The notes: generated from the sequence alone by a model not told the origin. Positions 42,501 to 50,840 are shown, counted from the first letter of the stretch. The stretch: DNA of 64,000 nt from Nocardia salmonicida NBRC 13393 (GCF_001613085.1 NZ_BDBR01000010.1:248001-312000), one strand, 5' to 3'. Numbers and translations are program-made.

Positions 42501-42789
42501 CGCCGAAGATGCGCACATCGTCCGCGCCCGCCTCGCGGAGTGCCTGCGCCAGGTATTCGAAGAACTCGATGTGCCCGCCCTGATAGGAGCTGACCGCGAC
42601 GCCCTGCACGTCCTCCTCGATCACCGCGTCGACGATCTCGCGCACCGACCGGTTGTGGCCGAGATGGATCACCTCGGCGCCCTGGGCCTGCAGAATCCGC
42701 CGCATGATGTTGATCGCCGCGTCGTGTCCGTCGAATAGGGCCGCCGAGGTCACGAACCGCACCGGATTCACAGGAACATGCAGGTCCAT
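39580..42789 (-). CDS. icmF: fused isobutyryl-CoA mutase/G-protein chaperone IcmF
   Basis: A 1069-aa B12-dependent fusion interconverting isobutyryl-CoA and n-butyryl-CoA. Order: N-terminal cobalamin-binding domain with the base-off motif DGHDAAINIM (D-x-H-x-x-G variant, reading DGHDAA) and SSYQGGHIEF; a MeaB-like GTPase with Walker A GTGGSGKSSL (about 195) and NKYERRG; and a large mutase barrel with RLSTAFDSVTLYGHDP, GTSGVSVATVEDM and PTTSVSMTINGPA. The C-terminal half has VEEAVLLEFERISERGGVLG. ATG 42789 has GGCGGAGG just upstream; ATG 42804 would place that site inside the gene. The fusion is full length and intact, and probably followed by the amidohydrolase gene. Confidence 0.95.
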   Translation of the reverse strand: MDLHVPVNPVRFVTSAALFDGHDAAINIMRRILQAQGAEVIHLGHNRSVREIVDAVIEEDVQGVAVSSYQGGHIEFFEYLAQALREAGADDVRIFGGGGGVIVAEEIERLAASGVRIFSPEDGQRLGLPGMINELIRLCDVDPARTAPDLAALYTGDRNALARTITCLQQGALSDADRAAIVAAAATRRVPVLGITGTGGSGKSSLTDELVRRLRTDQQDKLRIAVLAVDPTRRRAGGALLGDRIRMNALDGDHVYFRSLATRGNHELPDDIDTMIAACRAAGHDLVILETPGIGQGDAGIVDHVDVALYVMTPEFGAASQLEKIDMLDYADVVAINKYERRGAADAVRDVARQLIRNRAEFGASPADMPVFGTSAATFDDDGVTALYQHLTGLLTEHGLTLEPGVLPRVDTSVSTRFAQLVPPSRVRYLADIADTVRGYHADTRREVAAAQRIQRLALVHDELPDDAAVADLLTRARPALSPSSTEALAAWPTVAESYRGDEQVVRIRDRELRTPLRRESLSGTSIPRVALPRFTDDGELLRFLRAENLPGRFPFTAGVFPFKRENEDPARMFAGEGDPARTNRRFKVLSAHAEATRLSTAFDSVTLYGHDPAPRPDIYGKVGTSGVSVATVEDMRTLFDGFDLGAPTTSVSMTINGPAPTILAFFLNTAIDQALHRFSDAEGREPTSGEAAEIRARTLSTVRGTVQADILKEDQGQNTCLFSTEFSLRMMADVQEWFVRNDVRNFYSVSISGYHIAEAGANPISQLAFTLANGFTYVETYLARGLAIDDFAPNLSFFFSNGMDPEYTVIGRVARRIWAIAMRDRYGAGERAQKLKYHVQTSGRSLHAQEMQFNDIRTTLQALIAVYDNCNSLHTNAFDEAVTTPTEDSVRRALAIQLIIAKEWGLAVNENPLQGSFIVDELTDLVEEAVLLEFERISERGGVLGAMETGYQRGRIQDESMRYEQRKHDGSLPIVGVNTFRGRDDDTEHAPMELARGTETERRSQLDRLHSFQADHAEQAHLALARLTEVAHTDGNIFDVLMDAARVCTLQQVTDAFFAVGGQYRRTV

Positions 42790-42925
42790 GACTGCCTCCG
42801 CCATGTAGTAGAGCGCCCGATACTAGGACATCAAAGTAATTCTAATGTGAACCGCGTCACTCCGCCGCGAAACGCCCCGCCCAGCTTCCTGCGGAATCGT
42901 CGCCGCAGGTCGACATACTCGACGG

Positions 42926-43900
42926 ATGGTTCGCGAGCATCGGATGGATGTGGCGTTGGAACGATTGGTAGCCGCCGGGGTGATCAGTGGGGAGCAGCGG
43001 ACAGCGGTGTTGCGGGCGGTCGACGAGCAGGATCGGACCGGGCGCACGAGTGGGGGATGGGTGGCCGCCGAGATCGTGGCCTATGTAGGGGCCGGGCTGG
43101 TGGCCGCGGGTCTGGGGTTGTTCATCGACAAGGCGTGGGCGCAGGTGGCGCATTCGGGGCGGGTGGTGCTACTGGTGGTGGTGGCCGGGTGCGGGATGTG
43201 GGGAGCGGTGGCGTTGGCCGGTGGATGCGTGGGGGTGTACCGGCGGGTGCCGATCGCCTCGGCGGTGCGGGTCAGGTTGGCCGCAGTGCTGCTCGTGCTC
43301 GCGGCGGTGGCGATGACCGGCGCGGTGGCGACGGCGTTCGACCACCACCACGGCGACGAGACGGCGATCGCGGCCTCGGTCGCGGGACTGCTTGTCGCGA
43401 TACTGGGGTATCTGCTGGTGCCGAGCGTGCTCGGCATGGTCGCCGTGGCCTGCTTCGGTGTCGCGAGCATCCTGAGCGTGACCTCGGAGCTGTTCGATTT
43501 CCGCTCGCCGTGGCAGGGGATCGCGCTGATGATGTTCGGCGCGTTGTGGTTCGGCCTCGCATGGGCTCGCCTGCTGGTGGCCGAAGGGGCCGGATACCTA
43601 CTCGGCGGGGTGATCGCGGTGATCGGGGCGCAGACGCTGACCTCGGGCGAATCGCTGTGGCGGCCCGGCTCGACCGCGCTGATCGGGGTGGTCTGCTTCG
43701 TGCTGTACGCGATTCGGCGCGACGCCGTGCTGGTGCTCGGCGGGGCCGCGGGGACCGCGATCGCGGTGGTACAGGTGGTGGCCGACTACACCACCGGAGG
43801 TCCGGTCGTGGCGAGCATGGTGCTGGCGATCGGCGCGCTCGTACTCATGGTCGGCCTGGTCGTCCTGCTCACTCGGCAAGGGCCACTGCGACCGGGGTGA
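42926..43900 (+). CDS. multi-pass membrane protein (DUF2157-like N-terminus)
   Basis: A 324-aa protein. A soluble N-terminal ~45 residues (ALERLVAAGVISGEQRTAVL, a helical motif like DUF2157) precedes about nine hydrophobic segments, starting VAAEIVAYVGAGLVAAGLGL. Positively charged loops are short. No transport or enzyme motif is recognised. ATG 42926 and ATG 42944 are both possible starts, with neither having a clear ribosome site. It is divergent from icmF (136-base gap). Confidence 0.75.
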   Translation: MVREHRMDVALERLVAAGVISGEQRTAVLRAVDEQDRTGRTSGGWVAAEIVAYVGAGLVAAGLGLFIDKAWAQVAHSGRVVLLVVVAGCGMWGAVALAGGCVGVYRRVPIASAVRVRLAAVLLVLAAVAMTGAVATAFDHHHGDETAIAASVAGLLVAILGYLLVPSVLGMVAVACFGVASILSVTSELFDFRSPWQGIALMMFGALWFGLAWARLLVAEGAGYLLGGVIAVIGAQTLTSGESLWRPGSTALIGVVCFVLYAIRRDAVLVLGGAAGTAIAVVQVVADYTTGGPVVASMVLAIGALVLMVGLVVLLTRQGPLRPG

Positions 43901-43901
43901 A

Positions 43902-44453
43902 TCAGAGGATCAGGGTGGTTTCCTGGGCGCGGATCGTGCGGAAGAAGCGCGGGCCCACGTCCGCGCCGTCGTGGTTGTAGCTGTCGATGATCTCGGCGAG
44001 TTCGTCGGCGAGTCGGCGCAGGTCGTCGGTGGCGGTGATGCGGTCGAATTCGTCGGGTTCCCAGCCCCATGAGGGCGGGATATCGGTGATCGTGACGACG
44101 ATCTGGTCGGCGAACGGGGTCGTGACGGCCACGGTGAGCTCGGCGGGGGCCGCGGCGAGGGGACTGTGGACCGTGACCTCGCCGGGGGCGCCCGCGGCGA
44201 CGAAAGTGCGGGCGAAGGCGATGTCCTCGCGGACGAATTCGACGATCGACGCGGTGCTCGCGTGCCTGCCCGCACGGTGGTGGCGCGAACCGTAGACGCG
44301 GTCAGGGGCGGCGCCGGAACCATTGTGGCCCACGGATTTTCGAAGCAAACGCTCGAGCATGCGTTCCGCGGTGGCGCGCTCGCCCGCGCCGGTGTTCTCG
44401 TGGTCGATCAGTGCGCGCAGGCGGGTGATCCGCACGAAGTGGTCGCTGCCCAT
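43902..44453 (-). CDS. hypothetical protein with a short DUF2786-like N-terminus
   Basis: A 183-aa protein beginning MGSDHFVRITRLRALIDHEN. The stretch RLRALIDHENTGAGERATAE followed by ERMLERLL resembles the DUF2786 helical motif, but the rest (beta-rich, HSPLAAAPAELTVAVTT, then DRITATDDLRRLADELAEII) I do not recognise. It is soluble with no signal. The ATG at 44453 precedes the coherent region; the frame stays open to 45068 only because it is antisense to the next gene. It is convergent with the membrane protein gene, with only one base between the two stops, and divergent from the hydrolase gene. Confidence 0.68.
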   Translation of the reverse strand: MGSDHFVRITRLRALIDHENTGAGERATAERMLERLLRKSVGHNGSGAAPDRVYGSRHHRAGRHASTASIVEFVREDIAFARTFVAAGAPGEVTVHSPLAAAPAELTVAVTTPFADQIVVTITDIPPSWGWEPDEFDRITATDDLRRLADELAEIIDSYNHDGADVGPRFFRTIRAQETTLIL

Positions 44454-44549
44454 GCTCTGATTGTGCCGCAAATCGGACGCGGTGGAATGCGTCACAGACG
44501 GCGCGCCACAGTTTCGGATCCTCCGATATCCGACTTTATCGTGACGGGC

Positions 44550-45620
44550 ATGAGTGAAGCGGAAGTGCTGTTCGAGGTACGTGGCGGGCTCGGTCTGATC
44601 ACGCTGAACCGGCCGCGCGCGATCAACGCGCTCAACCACTCGATGAGCTTGGCCATCACCGAGAAGCTGCGGGCATGGGCTACCGATCCGGCGATCCGGA
44701 CCGTCGCGGTCGTCGGCGCGGGCGAGCGCGGCCTGTGCGCGGGCGGCGACATCGTGGCCATCCATCGCGACGCGAAAGCGATCAACGACGGCGGCGCGGA
44801 CGTACCGGCGCCGATCGACACCGCGTCGGCGGCGTTCTGGCGTGACGAATACCTGCTCAACGACCTGATCGGCAGCTACCCGAAGCCGTACGTGGCGGTG
44901 ATGGACGGCATCGTGATGGGTGGCGGAGTGGGCTTGTCGGCGCACGGTAGCCACCGCATCGTCACCGAGCGCTCGCAGATCGGCATGCCCGAAGTGGGCA
45001 TCGGCTTCGTGCCCGACGTCGGCGGCACCTATCTGCTCTCGCACACTCCCGGCGAGCTGGGCACCCACGTGGCGCTCACCACCGCGCGGATGGGCGCGGG
45101 CGACGCGATCGTGGCCGGTTTCGCCGATACGTTCGTCGCCTCCGAAGACCTGCCCGCCCTGCTCGACGCGTTGCGCACCACCCCGGCCGACGAGGCGATC
45201 GCCCGATTCGCCACGCCCGCACCGGAGTCAGAGCTGGACGCCCAGCGCGACTGGATCGATACCTGCTACGCCGCCGACACCGTCGAACAGATCGTCGAGG
45301 CGCTGCGTGCGGCAGATTCGCCCGAAGCGACCAAGGCCGCCGATGACCTGCTGTCGAAATCCCCGATCGCGCTGAAAGCGACCCTGCGCGCGCTGCGCGA
45401 TGCCCGCGACCTGACACTGGCCGGGGCGCTGAATGCCGAACTGCGGATCACCGTGGCCGCGCTGAGCACCCACGATCTGGTCGAGGGCATCCGCGCGCAG
45501 GTGATCGACAAGGACCGCACGCCGCACTGGTCGCCCGCCACTCTCGCCGACGTCACCGATGCCCAGGTCGACGCCTACTTCGCCGCGCTCGGCGAGCGCG
45601 AACTGGGACTGCGGGCCTGA
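44550..45620 (+). CDS. 3-hydroxyisobutyryl-CoA hydrolase (enoyl-CoA hydratase superfamily)
   Basis: A 356-aa crotonase-fold protein, longer than a hydratase (~260 aa) and of HIBCH type. The oxyanion segments are GLCAGGDIVAIH and MDGIVMGGGVGLSAH. The catalytic MPEVGIGFVPDVGGTY has Glu and Asp at the positions used by 3-hydroxyisobutyryl-CoA hydrolases. It would hydrolyse 3-hydroxyisobutyryl-CoA in valine degradation. It is followed after 84 bases by an enoyl-CoA hydratase gene on the same strand, which supports a valine pathway role. ATG at 44550. Confidence 0.88.
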   Translation: MSEAEVLFEVRGGLGLITLNRPRAINALNHSMSLAITEKLRAWATDPAIRTVAVVGAGERGLCAGGDIVAIHRDAKAINDGGADVPAPIDTASAAFWRDEYLLNDLIGSYPKPYVAVMDGIVMGGGVGLSAHGSHRIVTERSQIGMPEVGIGFVPDVGGTYLLSHTPGELGTHVALTTARMGAGDAIVAGFADTFVASEDLPALLDALRTTPADEAIARFATPAPESELDAQRDWIDTCYAADTVEQIVEALRAADSPEATKAADDLLSKSPIALKATLRALRDARDLTLAGALNAELRITVAALSTHDLVEGIRAQVIDKDRTPHWSPATLADVTDAQVDAYFAALGERELGLRA

Positions 45621-45704
45621 TCGGAGCGGCACCCTGCACCGGTGGGCGACCTGGCTCGGTATCGTCAGCGTGATCCGTGACCGTTGACTGACAAGAGGGT
45701 GGCC

Positions 45705-46499
45705 GTGACCGAATTCGAGACGATTCTGCTGGAGCGCAAGGGCGGCGCCGACGGGAAGGGCGGGGTCGGCTGGATCACCCTGAACCGGCCCAAGGCGCTC
45801 AATGCCCTCAATGCCCAGGTACTCGACGACGTCATCGCCGCGCTCGACGAACTCGACGGCGACGATTCCATCGGCGCCGTCGTGATCACCGGCTCGGCGA
45901 AAGCCTTCGCCGCGGGCGCCGACATCAAGGAGATGGCGCCCAAGTCGTACATGGACATGTTCCTGGCCGACTACTTCGCCCGCTGGGACCGGCTGGCCAA
46001 CTTCCGCAAGCCCACCATCGCCGCCGTCTCGGGCTACGCGCTCGGTGGCGGTTGTGAGCTGGCGATGCTGTGCGACATCCTGATCGCCGCCGACAGCGCC
46101 AAGTTCGGTCAGCCCGAGATCACGCTCGGCGTCATCCCCGGTATCGGCGGCTCGCAGCGTCTCACCCGCGCGATCGGCAAGGCCAAGGCGATGGATCTGA
46201 TCCTGACCGGCAGGATGATCGGCGCCGAGGAAGCCGAGCGTTCCGGGCTCGTGTCGCGGGTCGTGCCCGCCGACGAATTGCTCGACACCGCGCTCGAGGC
46301 CGCGCAGACCATCGCGTCGATGTCGCTGCCGGTCGCGATGATCGCCAAGGAGGCGGTGAACCGCTCGTTCGAGACCACCCTCGCCGAGGGGCTGCTGTTC
46401 GAACGCCGGGTGTTCCATTCGCTGTTCGCGACCGAGGATCAGAAGGAAGGCATGGCCGCCTTCGTCGAGAAGCGACCGCCGAACTTCAGCAACCGCTAG
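45705..46499 (+). CDS. enoyl-CoA hydratase (crotonase)
   Basis: A 264-aa crotonase. The oxyanion-hole segments are [10 protein letters not shown] and [13 protein letters not shown], with catalytic Glu residues in GGCELAM and [14 protein letters not shown]; both are present, so hydratase activity is expected. It resembles mycobacterial EchA8-type short-chain hydratases. GTG at 45705 follows AAGAGGG (45693-45699); TTG 45684 is an in-frame alternative without support. It adds water to 2-enoyl-CoA, such as methacrylyl-CoA in valine catabolism or short-chain enoyl-CoA in beta-oxidation. The stop codon lies in a CTAG shared with the opposing gene's stop. Confidence 0.92.
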   Translation: MTEFETILLERKGGADGKGGVGWITLNRPKALNALNAQVLDDVIAALDELDGDDSIGAVVITGSAKAFAAGADIKEMAPKSYMDMFLADYFARWDRLANFRKPTIAAVSGYALGGGCELAMLCDILIAADSAKFGQPEITLGVIPGIGGSQRLTRAIGKAKAMDLILTGRMIGAEEAERSGLVSRVVPADELLDTALEAAQTIASMSLPVAMIAKEAVNRSFETTLAEGLLFERRVFHSLFATEDQKEGMAAFVEKRPPNFSNR

Positions 46500-47548
46500 T
46501 TCGGTTTCCAGCGCGGCGCACCGTCGATGAAGTGCGCGGTAGTCGGCGCGGTGCCCTCCTCAGGGGACCGCGCCGAGGTGTTTTCGTTGCTGAGCAGGCC
46601 GACGACGGTGCCACCGAGGGTGGCCGTCACCGCGACCGCGGCGAGAAGTTTTCGGTGGCTCGCGCGCGGCGCGACGCCGATGACGCCCGCACCTCGTCGT
46701 GGCATGCGTAACCGCGCCGAGGGACGGCGGGCGCACAGCAGCACCGCGCCCCGAGCCGAAACATATTCCGGCTCAGGGTCGTACACGGTCGGCAGACCGA
46801 TCAGCCGGCCCAGATCCGCCCGCAGACTCGGGTTGCGGGTGCAGCCACCCAGCAGTGCCAGCGCTCCCGGCTGCACCCCTGTCTCCTCGATCAGCAGGCG
46901 CACGAACGAGGCCGAATGATGCAGTCCCGCTTCGCATAACGCGGCGAGGTCGCTGCGGGTCAGTACCGCGCGGCCGCCGGTGTCGGCATCGGCGGCGGTG
47001 ACAACCCTGGTGCGGCTCAACGATTCTCGGTGTTCGCGGCTGGCATGCGCGTCGGCCGAGATGCCGCTGCGCGCGAGTTGCCAGCGCAACAGCGCGTCGT
47101 AGCCGTTGCCGCTGAGGAGGGTGCTGCGTTTGCCCGCGATGATCGTTTCGGTGCGGCAATCGGCGTGGGTGATGGTCAGACCGGAACTGCCGAGGTCGTA
47201 GAGCAGGACCGAGTCGGCGGCGGGCAGCAGGCCGGTGAAACGCAGGTAGCGCAGCTGGGCGAGCGGTTCGTCGACGATCGCGAAGTCGGCCTGGCCCGCG
47301 GCCGCTCTGATCGCGTCGGCCTGTAGCTCGCTGCGGCAGGTGACAGCTGTGCCGGAGATGTACTCGTCGCGTTCTGCCGCCGCCGCGCGCATACGGTGGA
47401 TCGCGGTGAGTACCGATTCCTCCACCGAGCCCCCTGCCCGGCGCGGTACGTGGATCCGGTCGATGGGCGGCATGTGGGGCTGATCGGAATGGGTCAGCAA
47501 GGCACGGGCTCCACCCGCGCCCGCCGATACCCCGAGGATCAGCACCAT
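46496..47548 (-). CDS. Hsp70/actin-like ATPase-fold protein with C-terminal membrane segment
   Basis: A 350-aa protein. It carries the phosphate-2-like [18 protein letters not shown] and adenosine-like [18 protein letters not shown] motifs of the Hsp70/actin fold, plus [12 protein letters not shown]. The phosphate-1 region at the N-terminus ([11 protein letters not shown]) lacks the usual Asp-Leu-Gly-Thr. There is no substrate-binding domain; instead a basic linker leads to one membrane helix, [19 protein letters not shown], and a ~30-residue tail. I recall DnaK-like short proteins in actinobacteria of this layout, with no proven role. Nucleotide binding is uncertain. Confidence 0.75.
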   Translation of the reverse strand: MVLILGVSAGAGGARALLTHSDQPHMPPIDRIHVPRRAGGSVEESVLTAIHRMRAAAAERDEYISGTAVTCRSELQADAIRAAAGQADFAIVDEPLAQLRYLRFTGLLPAADSVLLYDLGSSGLTITHADCRTETIIAGKRSTLLSGNGYDALLRWQLARSGISADAHASREHRESLSRTRVVTAADADTGGRAVLTRSDLAALCEAGLHHSASFVRLLIEETGVQPGALALLGGCTRNPSLRADLGRLIGLPTVYDPEPEYVSARGAVLLCARRPSARLRMPRRGAGVIGVAPRASHRKLLAAVAVTATLGGTVVGLLSNENTSARSPEEGTAPTTAHFIDGAPRWKPN

Positions 47549-47573
47549 GGGCTACATCGTGGACCTTTTCGCG

Positions 47574-48161
47574 CTAGCTGCCAAGGGGGTCGGCCGAAGA
47601 TTCACCCGTCGGTTGCCAGGTCGCGTGAAATGCGAGGTTTTCCGGGTCGTCGATATCGAAATCGCCCGCGGCGTGTCGGAATTGTGCCAGCAGTCGTATC
47701 AGATCGCGACCCTGATCGGCGGGCAGACCGGGTTCGGCGAACACTTCGGAGTTGAGTGCCGCCGTGGCCTCGGACACGGATTTCCTTCCCGCATCGGTGA
47801 TTTCGATGAGAGTTGCCCGTCGATCGCTGGGGTGCGGGACACGAATCACCAGCCCGGCGGCTTCGAGTCGATCGACGGTATTGGTCACGCTCGTCGGGTG
47901 CACCTGCAGACGCGCACTCGCCTTGGCCATCGGCAGAGCGCCGGTGCGGCTGAAACTGAGCAGTTGCAGGAGTTCGTAGCGGGAGAACGTCAGGCCGGAC
48001 GGTTTGAGGGCCTCGTCGACGCGTGCCATCACGATCTGCTGCGCTCGGACCAGCGAGGTCACCAGGGCCATCCCGTCGGCGACCGATTCCCAGCCGTGGG
48101 CCACCCACTGCCGGTACGCCTCGGCGATGGGGTCATGGGAGAGCGGTCTGGGCCGTGACAT
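47574..48161 (-). CDS. MarR-family transcriptional regulator
   Basis: A 195-aa winged-helix regulator. The recognition region is MAKASARLQVHPTSVTNTVD, followed by RLEAAGLVIRVPHPSDRRATLIEIT, the MarR wing with the conserved Asp-Arg-Arg. ATG 48161 is preferred; an ATG 12 bases upstream (48173) is possible. Downstream target and ligand are unknown. The gene is followed by the Hsp70-like gene after 25 bases on the same strand, so the two may be co-transcribed. Confidence 0.9.
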   Translation of the reverse strand: MSRPRPLSHDPIAEAYRQWVAHGWESVADGMALVTSLVRAQQIVMARVDEALKPSGLTFSRYELLQLLSFSRTGALPMAKASARLQVHPTSVTNTVDRLEAAGLVIRVPHPSDRRATLIEITDAGRKSVSEATAALNSEVFAEPGLPADQGRDLIRLLAQFRHAAGDFDIDDPENLAFHATWQPTGESSADPLGS

Positions 48162-48200
48162 GAATCCGATCATTCCACGACCCAGCCGCTTTCCCCACAG

Positions 48201-48272
48201 AGCGAGCGGCGGGAATTGAACCCGCGTTAACGGCTTTGCAGACCGTTGCCTAAACCACTCAGCCACGCCCGC
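48201..48272 (-). tRNA. tRNA-Cys (anticodon GCA)
   Basis: The minus strand folds into a 72-nt cloverleaf: acceptor GCGGGCG pairs with CGCTCGC (one G-U), the D-arm contains AGTGGTTTAGGC, the anticodon loop is CTGCAAA reading GCA, and the T-arm is GCGGGTTCAATTCCCGC. The discriminator is U, as usual for tRNA-Cys. CCA is not encoded. It lies 39 bases upstream of the MarR gene on the same strand. Confidence 0.95.
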
Positions 48273-48387
48273 CTCGCCATTGATAGTGCCGTGCGCCCGT
48301 GTGCACGACCAGGGTTGGGATCAGCGTGATCTCAATGGTCCCGGTGTCGATGCCGAGGATGCGCGGGGTCGCCGAGGCGGCGTTCGA

Positions 48388-49014
48388 TCAGTGCTTGTTG
48401 GCCGGTGCCGAGCAGATCTTCCAGGTGCCGTCTTCCTTGGTGAGGTGCTCCTCGGTGCTGGACTCGGTATCGGGCTCCTCGCCCTCCACCGACAGTGTCA
48501 GCTGGCCGGTCACCGTCGCCTTCGCATCGTCACCGGTGATGACGATGTCTTTGACGTCATCGATCGTCACCTGCACCGTCGCCCGCTCGAACTGCGCGCG
48601 CTGCTCGGTGGTGAGATTGTCGATCTCCGTGCGATCGGCCTGGCAGGCCAGCTGCGCGGCGGCGACGAAACCGTCGGAGTCGAGCGTGTCGTAGAAGTCG
48701 CGCACCGCGACATCGATCTGCTTCTCGTCCGACGACAGCGGCGTACGACCCTGCAATGTGAGCACCACGCCTGTCACCAGCGCGCCGATCACCACCAGCG
48801 CGACGACACCGAGCACGATGAACAACCCGGTCCGCTTCTTCTTCGGCGCGGGCGGCGGGATGAAAACGTCGGGGCCATCCGGATATTCGGGCCCCGGCGG
48901 CCCACCCGCGCCGAACCCCGCGTGCGGATACCCCGGCGGCCCGGATGGCATCCCCGGCTCGACCGGCGGCTGCTGACCGAAGGGAGGTTGCTGTCCCTCG
49001 GGCGGATTCGTCAT
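48388..49014 (-). CDS. single-pass membrane protein with Pro/Gly-rich N-terminus (Rv0361-like)
   Basis: A 208-aa protein. Its N-terminal ~70 residues are Pro/Gly/Gln-rich and cytoplasmic, then KKKRTGLFIVLGVVALVVIGALVTGVVLT is basic plus membrane-spanning, and an extracellular ~110-residue domain follows. That domain (VRDFYDTLDSDGF.. ACQADRTEI.. IDDVKDIVI, ending TWKICSAPA) resembles the NTF2/DUF4878-like ectodomain of mycobacterial Rv0361-type proteins, including two Cys. AGGAG precedes ATG 49014 by 8 bases. Function is unknown. Confidence 0.8.
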   Translation of the reverse strand: MTNPPEGQQPPFGQQPPVEPGMPSGPPGYPHAGFGAGGPPGPEYPDGPDVFIPPPAPKKKRTGLFIVLGVVALVVIGALVTGVVLTLQGRTPLSSDEKQIDVAVRDFYDTLDSDGFVAAAQLACQADRTEIDNLTTEQRAQFERATVQVTIDDVKDIVITGDDAKATVTGQLTLSVEGEEPDTESSTEEHLTKEDGTWKICSAPANKH

Positions 49015-49286
49015 GGCAACGCTCCTGATGTCATCGGGGGCGTTGGCCCCCACAACGTATGGAACCGTGCGAGATCGAGCGGGTACACCAAGCTTTCGGC
49101 GTACCGTAACCCGCCGATCCGGTCCGGACAAATTCGGCCGATCCGGGATGTCGCTGATGTCGGCGCTGGACCGATCACGGCTATTCGCCGCATTCACTGT
49201 GGTCCGTACCTATCACTGTCAGTACCGGCAAGCGGGCACCTTCTTGGCCCTACTGTCTCGATCAGTAACAACAAAGGAGTTGTCTG

Positions 49287-50318
49287 ATGCTTGCCTTGCT
49301 GGCGACGGCGTGGACGGGCATATCCAGTGCTCTGTTCGACGCTCACCGCGCGAACTTGCGGTCCCGTTCCTACGCGACCGCCGCGTTCAATCCGCCTACC
49401 GTCGCCCGCCGGGTCGTCCCCGTGACCACCAGGGACGGAACTCGGCTGCGCGTGCACTCCTACGGCCCCGAGGACGCGCCTGCCATCGTGTTGGTGCACG
49501 GCTGGACCTGCGCTATCGAATACTGGAATGCCCAGATCAACGCGTTCGCCGGTGAGTACCGCGTTATCGCCTATGACCAGCGTGGTCACGGCGCCAGCGA
49601 GTTCGGCTCGAGCAAGCTCAGCATGGACTTGCTCGCCGACGATCTCGCCGATGTGCTCGACGCGACCCTCGACGCCGGGCAACGCGCGGTCCTGGTCGGC
49701 CACAGCATGGGTGGTATGACTCTGCAAGCCTGGGCCGGTCGCTACCCGGAACAGGTTGCGGCACGGGCGCATTCGGTGCTGCTCGCCAATACCGCGGCCG
49801 CGCATCTGATCTTCGAGACCACCGTGGTTCCGCTGTTCAACCGGCCGTCCCGGCTGCTGAAACTCAAAGTGCCGCTGCCGTTCCTGGTGGGCCGCGTCGG
49901 CATCGGCTTCCCGATCGTCTTCCCTCCGATCGCCCCGGTGGAATGGCTGTTCGCCCGGCAGATCATGAGCACCGCCGCCAAGGGGGACCTGCTCGACTTC
50001 GGCATGAACATCGTCCGGTCCTGTCCGGCGCTGGTCCGGGCTCGCTTCGGGTTGCTGGCAGCCGACATGGATCTGGGCGAATCGGCGCGAAATCTGGTGG
50101 TGCCCACCTCGATCGTCGCAAGTTCCTTCGATGACGTGATCCCGGTCGCCCACTCCGAACTGATTTCGGAAATGCTGCGCGCGACAGGCAGTTTCGTGCG
50201 GATGGAAATCTTGCCGACCGGCCATCTCAGTAACATCGAAGCCCAGCCGGAATTCAACGCTGAACTGACGCGATTGGTCGAGGCCGCCTACCGCCGCCCG
50301 AAGGAGGCCGTCGGCTAG
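49287..50318 (+). CDS. alpha/beta hydrolase
   Basis: A 343-aa alpha/beta hydrolase. The oxyanion region is VLVHGWTCAIEYWN, the nucleophile elbow GHSMGG contains the catalytic Ser, YDQRGHGASE is typical of the family, the late acid is in SSFDDVIPVAHS and the catalytic His is in LPTGHLSN. The N-terminal ~45 residues precede the core and lack a clear signal. AAAGGAG lies before ATG 49287. Substrate is unknown. It lies before the HAD pseudogene and a SnoaL/SDR cassette on the same strand, without evidence of an operon. Confidence 0.9.
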   Translation: MLALLATAWTGISSALFDAHRANLRSRSYATAAFNPPTVARRVVPVTTRDGTRLRVHSYGPEDAPAIVLVHGWTCAIEYWNAQINAFAGEYRVIAYDQRGHGASEFGSSKLSMDLLADDLADVLDATLDAGQRAVLVGHSMGGMTLQAWAGRYPEQVAARAHSVLLANTAAAHLIFETTVVPLFNRPSRLLKLKVPLPFLVGRVGIGFPIVFPPIAPVEWLFARQIMSTAAKGDLLDFGMNIVRSCPALVRARFGLLAADMDLGESARNLVVPTSIVASSFDDVIPVAHSELISEMLRATGSFVRMEILPTGHLSNIEAQPEFNAELTRLVEAAYRRPKEAVG

Positions 50319-50354
50319 ACGCCGACGTCACTCCGAGTGTCGGCCGGGGCCCGA

Positions 50355-50764
50355 CTACATGCTCTCGAAGAGCCGCTCGATGACGACCGCGACCCTGTCC
50401 TCCTCGTTCGACGCGGTATGTCTGGCTACCGCCGCACGCACGCTGGCGTGGGGCGTTGCCCATCGCGTACCCGGTGCGGAATAGGCGAGAAGCTTCACGA
50501 TGGGGACATCGAGGGTCCACACGTCGGCGAGAGCTTGCACAGGCGACTCGGCCCCGGTGTCCCGCGTCAGCCTCGGCCGGTAGCCCGGTTCGAAGAACAC
50601 CCGGTGGCCGGTCTCGGCCGCGAACCCCGCGCGGTGACGACAACTATCTCCACCCCGGCGCGGATGGCGGTCCGCAATGCGTCGAGCGTGCGCTGGGAGA
50701 CTGTGCCGTCAGCGCGTAGGAGGGTGCCGTCGAGATCGGTGGCGATGAGGCGGGGCAGCATCAT
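50355..50764 (-). pseudogene. decayed Cof-type HAD phosphatase gene
   Basis: The intact start MMLPRLIATDLDGTLLRADG carries the HAD motif I DLDGT, followed by TLDALRTAIRAGVEIVVVTA (motif II Thr). Immediately afterwards (about 50630) homology continues in another reading frame as FAAETGHRVFFEPGYRPRL, then ADVWTLDVPIVKLLAYS and a stop at 50355. Between the two parts roughly 65-75 residues normal for Cof proteins are missing, and the C-terminal catalytic Lys/Asp motifs (K, GDxxND) are absent. The gene therefore has an internal deletion with frameshift and a truncated end. I do not expect a functional product. Confidence 0.75.
50373..50401. repeat. direct repeat copy 1 (29 bp)
   Basis: This copy lies in the 3' part of the HAD pseudogene and matches 50812-50840 at 27 of 29 positions in the same orientation. 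The two copies bracket the pseudogene body. Confidence 0.8.
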
Positions 50765-50811
50765 CGGATCACTCTGGGTGGGTTCGACTCGGGGCCTGTG
50801 CGTTCGACCTC

Positions 50812-50840
50812 GCCGCTCGACGACGACCGCGACCCCGTCC
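50812..50840. repeat. direct repeat copy 2 (29 bp)
   Basis: Partner of the copy at 50373-50401 with two mismatches. It lies 48-76 bases upstream of the pseudogene start. In the minus direction both copies encode VAVVxER-like residues, so one may derive from the other by duplication. Confidence 0.8.

Noticed and set aside
43902..45068. Longer 388-codon version of the hypothetical gene
   Set aside because: The upstream half is antisense to the hydrolase gene at 44550-45620. Only the part from ATG 44453 has normal character.
48201..48272. tRNA-Cys as an integration site for a mobile element
   Set aside because: I see no direct repeat of its 3' end, integrase gene or atypical composition nearby.
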